A DNA stretch of 64,000 nucleotides from assembly GCF_900104445.1 (NCBI RefSeq), contig NZ_FNJI01000017.1:1-64000 (forward strand). The letters are read 5' to 3'. The notes under the pieces are model-generated. The model was not told where the DNA came from. It saw only the letters and a program-made list of their open reading frames with translations, and did not search any database. The translations under genes were made by a program, and so were the position numbers. The DNA is from Desulforhopalus singaporensis (GTDB taxonomy: Bacteria > Desulfobacterota > Desulfobulbia > Desulfobulbales > Desulfocapsaceae). This document shows positions 52,367 to 61,456 of the stretch, one piece after another. Positions within the stretch are counted from its first letter, which is position 1; every line of letters begins with the position of its first letter.

Positions 52367-53044
52367 ATGAAGATGAAACAAATATTCATGATACTCGGGT
52401 GTGCCGTAGTTTTACTGGTGCTGAACTCCTGTACTGTCAAGACATCGGACAAGGACGCGCGGAAAACTTTGGCGGTGCTCTGCATCGGGGATTCCCTGAC
52501 CTCCGGCTATAAGCTTGTCTCACCCGGGAAACAGAGTTATCCGAGCCAGCTGGGAAAAATATCTCAACACTCGCTGACGGTGACAAATCTCGGCGTCCCC
52601 GGAGCAACAATCCTGAAAAAAGGCGATATTCCCTACTGGCTCTCGGAAGAGCTCGACACAGCCTTGTCGTCCCATCCCGATGTGATTGTCCTGCTTCTGG
52701 GAACCAATGATACCAAAGACTGCAACTGGCAGTACCGGGAACAGTTTACCGAAGACTATATCGAGATGGTGCGTATTCTGCAGCAGCTGCCCTCCGGACC
52801 GCAGATTTTTCTCTGCTCTATCCCGCCGGTGCATAACGCTACCCCTTCAGGCATAAGCAATGAAAGAGTTGCCCAGCTGACAGAGGAAGTGCGTGAGGTG
52901 GCACGGGTGACCGGTACGCAGTTCATCGATGTGACAACGTCGTTTGAAAATATGCCGAAGTTGTTCATTGACGGGCTTCACCCGACAGCATCCGGCGCTG
53001 GGCGGATAGCTGAAATAGTCATGAAGGCGGTAGTGAAATCGTAG
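52367..53044 (+). CDS. SGNH/GDSL-family esterase lipoprotein
   Basis: An ATG at 52367 (MKMKQIFMIL) starts a lipoprotein signal ending VLLVLNSC. The mature enzyme has block I CIGDSLTSGY with the nucleophile serine, the glycine of block II in NLGVPGATIL, block III LLLGTNDTK and block V DGLHPTASG with the catalytic Asp-His. It is therefore an active-looking esterase or lysophospholipase of the TesA/arylesterase kind, probably anchored in the envelope. The ribosome site is weak; in-frame TTG (52361) and ATG (52373) codons are alternatives. Confidence 0.88.
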   Translation: MKMKQIFMILGCAVVLLVLNSCTVKTSDKDARKTLAVLCIGDSLTSGYKLVSPGKQSYPSQLGKISQHSLTVTNLGVPGATILKKGDIPYWLSEELDTALSSHPDVIVLLLGTNDTKDCNWQYREQFTEDYIEMVRILQQLPSGPQIFLCSIPPVHNATPSGISNERVAQLTEEVREVARVTGTQFIDVTTSFENMPKLFIDGLHPTASGAGRIAEIVMKAVVKS

Positions 53045-53077
53045 CGATTTACCAATCTCTTTTATACAATAGCGGTC

Positions 53078-53476
53078 ATGACGGCAAACAAGAGTGAATC
53101 AAGGAACAAACCCCCCGGAGGGGGGGTGAAGCGGATTATCAGGGCCGGCCGGTTTTCCATGCAGGGGTTGCAGGCCGCCTTTTGTAACGAAGCGGCCTTT
53201 CGCCAGGAACTTGGCTTGTTTGTTCTGTTCGTACCTCTTGGAATCTGGCTCGGCGAGACGGTTGAGCAGCGTCTTCTGCTGATTGGCAGCTGTTTTCTCG
53301 TTCTGATTGTCGAGCTGCTCAATTCAGCGGTTGAAGCTGTTGTTGACCGGATAGGAACGGAACAGCACGAACTGTCCGGCCGGGCCAAAGACATAGGTTC
53401 CGCAGCTGTCTTTTGCGCCCTGGTCCTGGTCGCTATCTGCTATTGCGCGATCGCCTGGAAAAGATTCATGCCCTAG
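53078..53476 (+). CDS. dgkA: Diacylglycerol kinase
   Basis: The 132-residue integral membrane enzyme rephosphorylates diacylglycerol left by membrane-derived glycan or LPS modification. The DgkA signatures are present: AGRFSMQGLQAAFCNEAAFR, followed by three membrane helices and the catalytic motif ELLNSAVEAVVDRIG, then KDIGSAAVF. Its final 11 bases overlap the end of the convergent tatD gene. Confidence 0.95.
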   Translation: MTANKSESRNKPPGGGVKRIIRAGRFSMQGLQAAFCNEAAFRQELGLFVLFVPLGIWLGETVEQRLLLIGSCFLVLIVELLNSAVEAVVDRIGTEQHELSGRAKDIGSAAVFCALVLVAICYCAIAWKRFMP

Positions 53477-54290
53477 GCCCGGAGTTCGCCTGCCGTTCAC
53501 CTGCGGGCTCCGGGGTGTGGCCCTGGAGCCGCAGCAGCCGGCAGCAGTTTGCGGTGGTGCAGTCGGCGATAGCGGCGGTGGTTTCACCCCTTAGCCGGGC
53601 CAGCTGCCGGGCTATTTCGGGAAGATATTTGGGGAGATTGGGGCTATCCCTGTGCGCTGCCGGGGCCAGGTCGGGGGAATCGGTTTCAAGCACCAGGCTG
53701 TCAAGCTCTACTGCGGCTGCCACGGCACGTATTTTTCGTGCCCGGTCATAGGTGACTGTCCCGCCGATGCCAATGCCGAATCCGAGCTTGATGTACTGGT
53801 TCGCCTGTTGAAGGCTGCCGCCGAAGGCGTGCACGATGCCTCCGTACCTGAAGTGTTTCCGCCTGAGGGTAGACAGTACCTGATCGTGGGCCTTGCGTAC
53901 ATGCAAAAGGATCGGCAGCCTGTATCTGGCTCCAAGGTCGACCTGGGCTTCAAACAGCTGCTGCTGGCGGTCCCTGTCTGTATGGGGAGGATAGTAGTCG
54001 AGGCCGATTTCACCGATGGCGACGGTTTTGGCGTTGTCCAGCCATTTCTCAAGGACCGCAAGCACTGGCGCTGGATCCGATGACGGCAGGAAAAGGGGAT
54101 GGATACCGGGAGCCGCGTACAGATTGTCAAAACTCAGGCATATATCAAATAGCCGTTTCCACCCCAAGTGCGTGACTCCGGGAAGAATCATGGTGTTGAC
54201 CCCGGCCTCCCTGGCCTCCTGCAGAACCCGCTCTACGTTGCCGGCAAATTCCGGTGCATCAAGGTGACAATGACTGTCGATAAGATTCAC
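53466..54290 (-). CDS. TatD-family metal-dependent hydrolase/DNase
   Basis: The GTG start at 54290 follows AGGAGG. The 274 residues carry the TatD metal motifs: DSHCHLD at the N-terminus, GEIGLDYY, a histidine in LLHVRKAHD, HAFGGS and LETDSPDLAP. TatD enzymes are 3'-5' exonucleases or related phosphoesterases active in DNA repair and RNA turnover. The C-terminus is a little longer than usual and overlaps dgkA tail to tail. Confidence 0.92.
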   Translation of the reverse strand: MNLIDSHCHLDAPEFAGNVERVLQEAREAGVNTMILPGVTHLGWKRLFDICLSFDNLYAAPGIHPLFLPSSDPAPVLAVLEKWLDNAKTVAIGEIGLDYYPPHTDRDRQQQLFEAQVDLGARYRLPILLHVRKAHDQVLSTLRRKHFRYGGIVHAFGGSLQQANQYIKLGFGIGIGGTVTYDRARKIRAVAAAVELDSLVLETDSPDLAPAAHRDSPNLPKYLPEIARQLARLRGETTAAIADCTTANCCRLLRLQGHTPEPAGERQANSGPRA

Positions 54291-54341
54291 TTTTCCTCCT
54301 TCTCGGTAAACTGTGCGGGGATGGGTATCGACCGGTGAACA

Positions 54342-55298
54342 TTACTCGTCGTTCCACAGATAATCAAGACTGTACGGGGAGCCTGGAGAACAGAAAAATG
54401 CGCCGTCGACAAAGCGGAAGCTGGTGGAGATGGAGTCCAGCTTCTGCAACGTTCCCCGGTCCACCACCAGCTCCTGGGCCTCCAGGTTTTCCCTGATTCT
54501 CGCTGGATGGGTTGATTTGGGGATAACCGCACAGTTGCGGTGCAGTGCCCAGCGGATGAGCAGCTGTGCGGGGGTACAGCCGGCCTGTGTGGCTATGTCC
54601 AGTATCTCCGGATGGTCCAGCAGGACCGGTTCCCCCGATTTTTTCAGAGCGGCCGGTCGGTCGGGAGAGCCCAGGGGGGAAAAGGCGGTCGGGACGATAC
54701 CGGTGGCGCTGCAGAAGGCCACCATTTCCGGTTGCGGCAGGTAGGGGTGCAGTTCAATCTGGTTGACAGCGGGAGGTATGGCGGCCTGGCTGACGAGGGT
54801 TTTGAGTTTTAGCAGGCTGAAGTTGCATACGCCGATGGCTCGGCAAAGCCCTTTTTTCACCATTTTTTCCATTGCCTGCCATGTCTCAATAAACTCGATG
54901 TCGTCCGGATGCAGAAATTCCTCCGGTTTTCTCGGAAACTCTATGTCCTGTCGGAAATGCACCGGCCAGTGGATAAGGAAGAGGTCGAGGTATTCGAGCT
55001 GAAGATCACTCAGGGTTCTCTCAAGCGCCGGTCGCACATGTCTTGGAGCATGGGCATTGTTCCACAGTTTGGAGGTTACCCACAGCTTCTCCCGGGTGAC
55101 AATGTTTCCGGTAACAGCACCATGGAGAGCCTCGCCGATTTCCTTTTCGTTTTTGTAGATCGGCGCGCAGTCGATATGCAGATAACCCGCTTCAAGAGCA
55201 GAGGTTACCGCTTTTTTGGCTTCACCGCTCTTTGATTTCCAGGTGCCGAGGCCCAGGGCGGGCATCCTGAGGGAATTGTTGAGAGTATAATATTTCAT
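54342..55298 (-). CDS. Aldo-keto reductase
   Basis: The 318 residues begin YTLNNSLRMPALGLGTWKS and have the tetrad residues in HIDCAPIYKNEKEIGEA (Asp, Tyr), WVTSKLW (Lys) and LIHWP (His). The NADPH-binding end reads IPKSTHPARIRENL. It reduces aldehydes or ketones; the physiological substrate is not shown. It lies 51 bases upstream of tatD, the same direction, possibly in one message. Confidence 0.92.
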   Translation of the reverse strand: MKYYTLNNSLRMPALGLGTWKSKSGEAKKAVTSALEAGYLHIDCAPIYKNEKEIGEALHGAVTGNIVTREKLWVTSKLWNNAHAPRHVRPALERTLSDLQLEYLDLFLIHWPVHFRQDIEFPRKPEEFLHPDDIEFIETWQAMEKMVKKGLCRAIGVCNFSLLKLKTLVSQAAIPPAVNQIELHPYLPQPEMVAFCSATGIVPTAFSPLGSPDRPAALKKSGEPVLLDHPEILDIATQAGCTPAQLLIRWALHRNCAVIPKSTHPARIRENLEAQELVVDRGTLQKLDSISTSFRFVDGAFFCSPGSPYSLDYLWNDE

Positions 55299-55389
55299 GA
55301 TGATATCCGGGGCCGGTGATTAAGAGTTAGCAACATGGGGCCGATCTCCGCTTTTTGCCTATGGATTTGGCGAGGAAGGCGGAGCGCCA

Positions 55390-55857
55390 CTATTTCCAGC
55401 TTGAGTAGGGGCGACTGACCAGGCTGGCATTGTAATAGCGTGGATCGCCCGTTACTTCATCGCCTATCCAGTCCGGCAGGTCGAACTTCTGGCCGGGGTA
55501 CTGCAATTCGATCTCGGCAAAGATAAGCCCGGCGTTTTCTCCCTTGAATTCGTCGATTTCCCAGGTGAAACCGCCATGGAAAACTTTATAGCGGGTCTTT
55601 TCGATAAGTGGTTTGCGGCAGAGTTTCATGAGCATCTCCCTGGCCTCTTCAAGGGGAATCCGGTATTCGAACTCCAGTCTCGATTCGCCGTCGCCAGCTC
55701 CTTTTATGGTGAGAAACCCTTCATCGCCTGCGATACGCACGCGGACGGTGTTGCCCCTTTCACCGCTGAGATAACCCTGGCGATAACTCTTGCCGGAGCC
55801 GAGCTGGCGCCAGTCGTCGTTTTTGGTGAGAAATTTTTTTTCGATTTCCTGTGGCAT
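55390..55857 (-). CDS. CYTH-domain protein (triphosphate tunnel metalloenzyme)
   Basis: The 155 residues begin with the ExExK-like motif QEIEKKFL and contain the beta-tunnel signatures QGYLS, TVRVRIAGDEGFLTIKG and FTWEIDEFKGENAGLIFAEI. Small single-domain members hydrolyse inorganic triphosphate or thiamine triphosphate and some make cAMP. GGGAGGAA before the ATG is strong. It follows the EI24 membrane-protein gene after 19 bases. Confidence 0.9.
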   Translation of the reverse strand: MPQEIEKKFLTKNDDWRQLGSGKSYRQGYLSGERGNTVRVRIAGDEGFLTIKGAGDGESRLEFEYRIPLEEAREMLMKLCRKPLIEKTRYKVFHGGFTWEIDEFKGENAGLIFAEIELQYPGQKFDLPDWIGDEVTGDPRYYNASLVSRPYSSWK

Positions 55858-55876
55858 GATAGATTCCTCCCTGTTT

Positions 55877-56668
55877 TTAGGGTATCTGGTCGATTTTTTT
55901 TGCCAGCTCTATTTCCGAAAAGTTCAGGGTGGTGTGGACCGTAAGAACTGGAAACAGCAGGGCCATGGCGAAGACGTTGACAAAGGGGATCATGGAGACC
56001 AGGGCCGGCAGCACGCCCAGGCGAAAGGCGGGGCTGCTGTGGGTCCGCAGCCACTTGAGTTTTTTTGCCAGGGACCAGCGGCGTCTTGAGGCCGGGTAGT
56101 CGACAAACATCAGGGCCGAGTAGTAGGTGTAGAGTATAAATACCAGCGCCTGGCCGATTCCGGGGATAAAATTGACAAAGAGAGCTGCCAGGGTGACGAC
56201 GACGCCGAAGGCGGCAATTTTGACGCCCTCGAAAATATCCCGTAACACCCCGGGAAGGTTGAACTCGGCGTCGGGGTCGAAGTGTTTTCCGGCGTGAAGT
56301 TTTTCCGCCGCCGCGCTCAAAAATGCGTATCCCGGAGTGGTCAGGGTGTAGGCGACCAGAAACGCAAGGTAAAATGCGAAGATTTTTGAGACGAGATGAA
56401 AGATCCAGCCGGCTGCGATCAATCCTTTTTGCTTTATCCACCCGGTGACGGTCGCAGTCTCCGCAGGTGGAGAAAATAAACTCGCGGTCAGCTGATTCAT
56501 GAAATCGACCGTTAACAGATAGCCTATCCAGGTCAGGATACAGGTGAGAAAAATCAGCAAAAACGACCAGCCGAAGATTTTTTTGCGGCGAACCATGAGC
56601 GCCAATGTCCTTGACAGCGGGACCCATTGGACGGTTGGGGGGGTGGGTTTCGATTGTTGCCTTTCCAT
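55877..56668 (-). CDS. EI24/CysZ-like integral membrane protein
   Basis: The ATG at 56668 (MERQQSKPTPP) is favoured because the earlier part of the frame to 56773 has no membrane or domain character. The 263 residues form about five membrane segments (SFLLIFLTCILTWIGYLLTV; AFLVAYTLTTPGYAFLSAAA) and contain the EI24-family segment ALVFILYTYYSALMFVDYPA. CysZ relatives import sulfate; most EI24 proteins are uncharacterised. A sulfate link would suit this organism but is not shown by the context. Confidence 0.8.
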   Translation of the reverse strand: MERQQSKPTPPTVQWVPLSRTLALMVRRKKIFGWSFLLIFLTCILTWIGYLLTVDFMNQLTASLFSPPAETATVTGWIKQKGLIAAGWIFHLVSKIFAFYLAFLVAYTLTTPGYAFLSAAAEKLHAGKHFDPDAEFNLPGVLRDIFEGVKIAAFGVVVTLAALFVNFIPGIGQALVFILYTYYSALMFVDYPASRRRWSLAKKLKWLRTHSSPAFRLGVLPALVSMIPFVNVFAMALLFPVLTVHTTLNFSEIELAKKIDQIP

Positions 56669-56849
56669 CTTGTTTGCTGTTATAACCTCTGTTGATAACT
56701 GTTGCTGTTTGTTATCCGGCAAATGGAGTTGGAGCACTATTGTGCAGCCAACAGAACACCGGATCTGGTACAAAGCTTAAATTATAGAGTTTTCTGTGCT
56801 TCTGTAAAGGGGTGCGGGATCTATTTTCAAATCTGAGTGTGCTTTTGTT

Positions 56850-58214
56850 ATGAGTTTTCAGTCCAAGAAAAAGGATCGGCTCGTCTATTCGTGCAGGGAG
56901 TGCGGTTACCGGAGCTTGAAATGGCTGGGGCGCTGTCCGGAATGCGGGGAGTGGGAAAGTCTTGTCGAGGAGGCGGCCGACAGGAACCCGGCGTCCGGTG
57001 CGATCGCTTCCAGACCGGTCCCCCTGAACCTGGCACCGGACGGTGACGAAGAGCGGCTGGTTACAGGGTTAAAAGAGCTCGATCGGGTACTTGGCGGGGG
57101 GATCGTACCGGGTTCCGTGATCCTGATCGGCGGCGAACCGGGCATCGGCAAGTCTACGCTGATCCTTCACCTGCTCGAGTCGATAGCCAGAAACGACAGC
57201 ACGGTTCTCTATGTGTCCGGTGAAGAATCGGCGCACCAGATCAAGATGAGGGCCCTGCGGCTGGGGACCATTTATCCGGGCGAATTTCTCGCAACGGAAA
57301 ACAGGGTCGAACAGGTCATGGCGATGGCGCAGGAGATGCGTCCCGCGCTGTTGGCGGTGGATTCTGTTCAGACCCTGATCTGTGGCGATGTCGGTTCCTC
57401 TCCAGGCTCCGTGGTCCAGGTCAGGGAAAGCGCGTACCGGCTGATGGAGTTTGCCAAAAAGGAGAATATTCCGGTGGTCCTGGTCGGTCATGTGACCAAG
57501 GACGGAGCCATTGCCGGGCCAAAGGTCCTGGAACATATGGTTGATACGGTTCTCTATTTCGAGGGGGACAGGAATCATGTGTTCAGGATTCTGCGAACGG
57601 TAAAAAACCGGTTCGGTTCGACCAATGAGATCGGGGTTTTTGAAATGAAGGAAGAGGGGCTGGTGCAGGTTGTCAATCCTTCGGAAATTTTTCTCGCCGA
57701 ACGCCCCCTTGACGAGCCGGGATCGGTGGTGGTGCCCAGTGTCGAGGGGAGCCGGCCTATTCTCGTGGAGGTGCAGGCCCTTGTCAGTCCGACCAACCTC
57801 GGCACGGCCCGGCGCACCGCAATCGGCGCGGATCCGCAGCGGCTGTCGCTGCTTTGCGCGGTACTTGAGAAAAAGGGTGGACTGGATATGTATGGAAACG
57901 ATGTGTTTCTCAATATTGCCGGCGGCATCCGTATTGACGAACCGGCTCTTGACCTGGGGGTGGTCTGCGCCCTTGGTTCGAGTCTTTTGGAAAAACCGAT
58001 ACCATCCAATACCGTAGTTGTCGGTGAAATAGGCCTGGCCGGTGAAGTGAGGGCGGTTTCGCAGATGGACGTCCGGGTGAAGGAGGCTGAGCGTCTGGGG
58101 TTTGAGCGGGTCATCCTGCCCGCCTCGAACAAGGACCGTCTGACCTGGAGCCCGGATATGGAACTTGTGGGAGTGAACAGTCTGGCCCGGTTTATGGAAG
58201 TTGTTTTCCTGTAA
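56850..58214 (+). CDS. radA: DNA repair protein RadA
   Basis: RadA is a RecA-like branch-migration helicase. The 454 residues hold a C4 zinc finger (YSCRECGYRSLKWLGRCPEC), Walker A GGEPGIGKSTL, the RadA-specific KNRFGSTNEIG and a C-terminal Lon-like domain (GGIRIDEPALDLGVVCALGS). Length is typical. The 181-base gap before it holds its promoter region, shared with the divergent EI24 gene. Confidence 0.97.
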   Translation: MSFQSKKKDRLVYSCRECGYRSLKWLGRCPECGEWESLVEEAADRNPASGAIASRPVPLNLAPDGDEERLVTGLKELDRVLGGGIVPGSVILIGGEPGIGKSTLILHLLESIARNDSTVLYVSGEESAHQIKMRALRLGTIYPGEFLATENRVEQVMAMAQEMRPALLAVDSVQTLICGDVGSSPGSVVQVRESAYRLMEFAKKENIPVVLVGHVTKDGAIAGPKVLEHMVDTVLYFEGDRNHVFRILRTVKNRFGSTNEIGVFEMKEEGLVQVVNPSEIFLAERPLDEPGSVVVPSVEGSRPILVEVQALVSPTNLGTARRTAIGADPQRLSLLCAVLEKKGGLDMYGNDVFLNIAGGIRIDEPALDLGVVCALGSSLLEKPIPSNTVVVGEIGLAGEVRAVSQMDVRVKEAERLGFERVILPASNKDRLTWSPDMELVGVNSLARFMEVVFL

Positions 58215-58263
58215 AATACCCGGTAACGTAAAGAGCAGAAAACTTTAGAAAGGAGGAAACACC

Positions 58264-58377
58264 ATGTCTGACAATCATCATGATCACCATGAGGAAGATA
58301 ATTCGGTCAATGTCAAGGTCGGCCTGATTTTTGTTGCCGTCATTATCGCCATCACTTTCATAGGATTGATTAAATAG
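58264..58377 (+). CDS. 37-residue His-rich single-pass membrane peptide
   Basis: This short gene has a textbook ribosome site (AAAGGAGG, six bases before the ATG). The peptide has a histidine- and acid-rich head (MSDNHHDHHEEDNSVNVKV) and one membrane helix (GLIFVAVIIAITFIGLIK). It ends two bases before the cyclase gene and follows radA by 49 bases. The head could bind a divalent metal such as zinc, nickel or copper. I do not know the family; coupling to the cyclase gene suggests a joint role. Confidence 0.72.
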   Translation: MSDNHHDHHEEDNSVNVKVGLIFVAVIIAITFIGLIK

Positions 58378-58379
58378 CG

Positions 58380-59690
58380 ATGACCCCACGCCGGGGTGGT
58401 GAGACGGGTTCGTCTATGACCTATAGGGCTTCGGAGAGGGAAGTGGTTGTTGCCATGACCGACATGGCGCAATTTTCGCAGCTTTCTGCCGGGATGACTC
58501 CGGAGGAGATCAGGGATTTTCTCATCAGGTATCACAGCATCATATTTGACATCATAAGCCAGCAAGAGAGTCAGCCCGTCGAGGTGGAACCTTCGGCGGG
58601 AGACGGCAGCTTGATCATTTTTGATAAGAGGCCGGGGGAAGACCGCAGAGGGGTCTGCACCCGGGCTGTTCAGGCTGCTCTCAGGATGGCCGAGGCCATC
58701 TCCGCCGGAACGCTTGTGCCGACACGGATGGGGCTGTTTCTCGGTACCATGACAGAAGCGCTGATCGGGACGAAGATGGCCAAATTCGGCTCATGCTTTT
58801 CGATCGCCAACCGGATCGAGGGGCTGTGCGGTTATTTCGGCACTCATTTCCTGATGGATCGGGAGGTGGCAAAAAATCAGCAGGAAGAGCAGCGTCGTCT
58901 CGTTGACGTTGCCAAGGTCACTCTTGCCAGCGTTCCCCATCCTCTTCGCCTCTATACCGTCTATCGTCGCGGTATCCAGGGTATCCCGCAGAATACCGAC
59001 GACAACGAGCTGCAGGGTCTTGTCCGGCGCAAAAATCAGGCGATGGGCTGCTTTAGCGGAAATCGTCGCGCCCAGAGAGAACCCGACTTCCCCAGAGCAA
59101 GGGAAGAGCTGCTCGAGGTCCAGCGCCGGTTCGAACGTGTCGTCGGACATCCCGACTTGGGGACGGAGTGTATTCTCGAGTATATCCGTGAACATCCTTT
59201 TCCCGAACCGCGGTTCAGGGCGCGTGGAATGAAACTTGGCGAGGGAAAACAAGACATCTCCAAGGCGCGTCTGTGCCACATGTCCTGTGGGTTGTTACGG
59301 GCCATTAATCCCGGCTACTATCGCGCCCTTGTGGAAGACACCACGTGGGAGCAGTATTTTCAGCTTGAGTGGATCAAAAAAGGGACGACCATCATTGAGA
59401 TCGGTTCCCTGCCGGACGGGGTCTACTATCTGGAAAATGGCGTGGCGGAGATTTACAACGAGGATGCCATGCCCGTGGCGACGCTTGAGGCGGGCGCCAT
59501 CTTCGGCGAGCTGGCCTATTTTGGCAAAGAGCGGAAGCGTACCGCGACGGTGAAGGCGAAAACCGACCTCGTGCTGAGGAAGATATCGACCGACGATTTT
59601 GAAAAACTGCCGGTCATCATGCTCATATTTGAGGAAATAGCCCGTCGGCGCCTGACCCTGGTCGCCGCCGACTGCCATGAACAATCGTGA
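58380..59690 (+). CDS. Class III nucleotide cyclase with C-terminal cyclic-nucleotide-binding domain
   Basis: The 436 residues contain a class III cyclase domain (about 20-200): the two metal aspartates appear in VVVAMTDMAQFS and SAGDGSLIIF, and GTKMAKFGSCFSIANRIEGL matches the region before the catalytic Asn-Arg. A linker of about 120 residues leads to a CNB domain (about 330-425; LPDGVYYLENGVAEIYNED, AGAIFGELAYFG, RTATVKAKTDLVLRKIS). Production and sensing of cAMP or cGMP would be in one chain, allowing feedback. The linker part (RFRARGMKLGEGKQDISKAR) is unfamiliar. It is translationally close to the His-rich peptide. Confidence 0.82.
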   Translation: MTPRRGGETGSSMTYRASEREVVVAMTDMAQFSQLSAGMTPEEIRDFLIRYHSIIFDIISQQESQPVEVEPSAGDGSLIIFDKRPGEDRRGVCTRAVQAALRMAEAISAGTLVPTRMGLFLGTMTEALIGTKMAKFGSCFSIANRIEGLCGYFGTHFLMDREVAKNQQEEQRRLVDVAKVTLASVPHPLRLYTVYRRGIQGIPQNTDDNELQGLVRRKNQAMGCFSGNRRAQREPDFPRAREELLEVQRRFERVVGHPDLGTECILEYIREHPFPEPRFRARGMKLGEGKQDISKARLCHMSCGLLRAINPGYYRALVEDTTWEQYFQLEWIKKGTTIIEIGSLPDGVYYLENGVAEIYNEDAMPVATLEAGAIFGELAYFGKERKRTATVKAKTDLVLRKISTDDFEKLPVIMLIFEEIARRRLTLVAADCHEQS

Positions 59691-59696
59691 AAGAGA

Positions 59697-59738
59697 TGCC
59701 GGCCAGCCAACAGGGAGGAGGGAATTGGCTGGCCGGCA
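59697..59738. terminator. Hairpin between the convergent cyclase and DegP genes
   Basis: TGCCGGCCAGCCAA (59697-59710) and TTGGCTGGCCGGCA (59725-59738) form a perfect 14-bp stem with a 14-base loop. T-runs on both sides are weak (AAGGTTTACC; TCTCTTTC), but the location between two stops favours a bidirectional terminator. Confidence 0.65.
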
Positions 59739-59764
59739 AGGTTTACCCAGGCGGGTTCTGCTTT

Positions 59765-61234
59765 TTATTTTGCCGACAGAACGACATAGCTCGAGTAACC
59801 CTTGATGCGAACCCTGAGAAGAATTTTATTGGTTTGTCCAGATTCTTTCAGGATGTTGTCGAGATCCTCGAAGGAACTGACCGGTTTCCTGTTGACTTCT
59901 TCAATCAGCACACCGGGATTGAGACCGGCAAGTGCCGCCGGGCTTTCCGGAGCAACGTCCGAGACGATGAGCCCTGATCCCGTTTCATAACCGAATTTTT
60001 CAGCCAGTTCGTCGGTGAGTTCCTGCACGGCCAGGCCGTATTTCTCCAGGCTGTTCTCGGAAGCGGGCACAGCAGAGTTCTGTGCCATGTCGGCCGGCTG
60101 TTCGCTGATGGTTACCTGGATTTTTTTCTCCCGTCCGTCGCGGATGATATGGAGCAGCACTTTGGTTCCCGGCTGCAGCATGGCAATCCTGTTGCGCAGG
60201 TCGGAGACATCAGCCAGTTTGTGGTTGTCGAGCCTGACGATCACATCTCCCTGCTGCAGACCGGCGGCACTGGCGGGTGAGTCGTCCTGTACCTGACTGA
60301 CAAGGATGCCTCCTGCCTGTTTCAGGCCAAAAGATTCCGCAAGATCCTTGGTCACGTCCTGAATTGCCACCCCGAGCCAGCCCCTGGTGACTTTTCCGTG
60401 CTCCTGGAGCTGTTTTTCAATCGACTTGGCCATATTGATCGGAATGGCGAAACCGATCCCCATGTATCCTCCGGTCCGGGAAAAGAGTGCGGTGTTTATG
60501 CCGACAACCTCTCCGGCACCGTTGAGCAGCGGTCCGCCGCTGTTGCCCGGGTTGATGGCCGCATCGGTCTGGATAAAGTTTTCATATTCGTTGATTCCGA
60601 TGCTGGAGCGTCCGGTGGCGCTTACCACCCCGACCGTTACCGTCTGGCTCAGCCCGAAGGGATTGCCGATCGCGATAACCCATTCACCGGCTTCCAGGGC
60701 TGCGGAATCGCCCAGCGGAAGAACCGGCAGGTTCTCCGGATCGTCAATCTTGATCAGGGCAACGTCGGTCTGGGGATCGGTACCTACCACCTTGGCTGTG
60801 AACTCCCGCTCGTCGGCAAGTGCTACCTTTATAACATCGGCCCCCGCCACTACATGATTATTGGTGAGGATGAAACCGTTTTTACTTATGATGAACCCCG
60901 ACCCCTGTCCCCGCTGTTTGAACTCGCGTTGCTTGGGGAGTTGCTGGCGAAATTGAGGACCGAAAAACTGTTCGAAAAACGGATGGTTGAACATCTCATC
61001 AAGGCCTTGCAGTCCCTGGTAATTCCTGGTCGTGGTCTTTTCAACACGGATGTGTACCACCGCGGGCTTGGCTTTTTTTACTACGTTCACAAAAGCCTTG
61101 GAGTACCGTTCAAGAATCGCCGAATCCCCGTCGGTACTGCTGTTTGCCGCACCTATACCGGCGCCGAACACGAACAACGCGGTGACAACGATCAGCAGAC
61201 CCCTGATGGTCCGCGGTGAATTGCTGGTTTTCAT
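59765..61234 (-). CDS. degP: DegP/HtrA-family periplasmic serine protease
   Basis: The 489 residues begin with a signal peptide (GLLIVVTALFVFGAGIGAAN). The protease domain has the catalytic triad in TNNHVV (His), TDVALIKID (Asp) and NPGNSGGPL (Ser). Two PDZ domains follow (about 290-380 and 395-485; GILVSQVQDDSPASAAGLQQ, GLIVSDVAPESPAALAGLNP). It degrades or holds misfolded envelope proteins. GGAGATGACA precedes the ATG. Whether it is the DegP, DegQ or MucD orthologue cannot be decided. Confidence 0.93.
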   Translation of the reverse strand: MKTSNSPRTIRGLLIVVTALFVFGAGIGAANSSTDGDSAILERYSKAFVNVVKKAKPAVVHIRVEKTTTRNYQGLQGLDEMFNHPFFEQFFGPQFRQQLPKQREFKQRGQGSGFIISKNGFILTNNHVVAGADVIKVALADEREFTAKVVGTDPQTDVALIKIDDPENLPVLPLGDSAALEAGEWVIAIGNPFGLSQTVTVGVVSATGRSSIGINEYENFIQTDAAINPGNSGGPLLNGAGEVVGINTALFSRTGGYMGIGFAIPINMAKSIEKQLQEHGKVTRGWLGVAIQDVTKDLAESFGLKQAGGILVSQVQDDSPASAAGLQQGDVIVRLDNHKLADVSDLRNRIAMLQPGTKVLLHIIRDGREKKIQVTISEQPADMAQNSAVPASENSLEKYGLAVQELTDELAEKFGYETGSGLIVSDVAPESPAALAGLNPGVLIEEVNRKPVSSFEDLDNILKESGQTNKILLRVRIKGYSSYVVLSAK

Positions 61235-61317
61235 AATGTCATCTCCTATGGTTGGATGCTGTGGCCCGAAAAGAGTGGTTTTCGGCCAAATAAAAACAAT
61301 TCAAGTGGTTGATAACA

Positions 61318-61345
61318 ATTGTAAACGCGATGGTGGTCCCGTCAA
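61318..61345 (-). promoter_or_regulatory. Candidate sigma-70 promoter of the DegP-type protease
   Basis: On the minus strand TTGACG (61340-61345) and TACAAT (61318-61323) are spaced by 16 bases and lie about 84 bases before the start codon. Confidence 0.5.
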
Positions 61346-61395
61346 GAAAGATTACTTAAATGTAATCCTGGCCTTACTATTTGTCGGACAAAAGA

Positions 61396-61430
61396 AAAGC
61401 GGCTGCCGGAAAAATTCCGGCAGCCGCTTT
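61396..61430 (-). terminator. Intrinsic terminator of the DAHP synthase gene
   Basis: A perfect 16-bp stem, AAAGCGGCTGCCGGAA paired with TTCCGGCAGCCGCTTT, has a three-base loop and is followed on the minus strand by TTCTTTTG. It lies 26 bases after the stop codon. Confidence 0.85.
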
Positions 61431-61456
61431 GGCGCAGGTGAAACAGCGGATTACGG

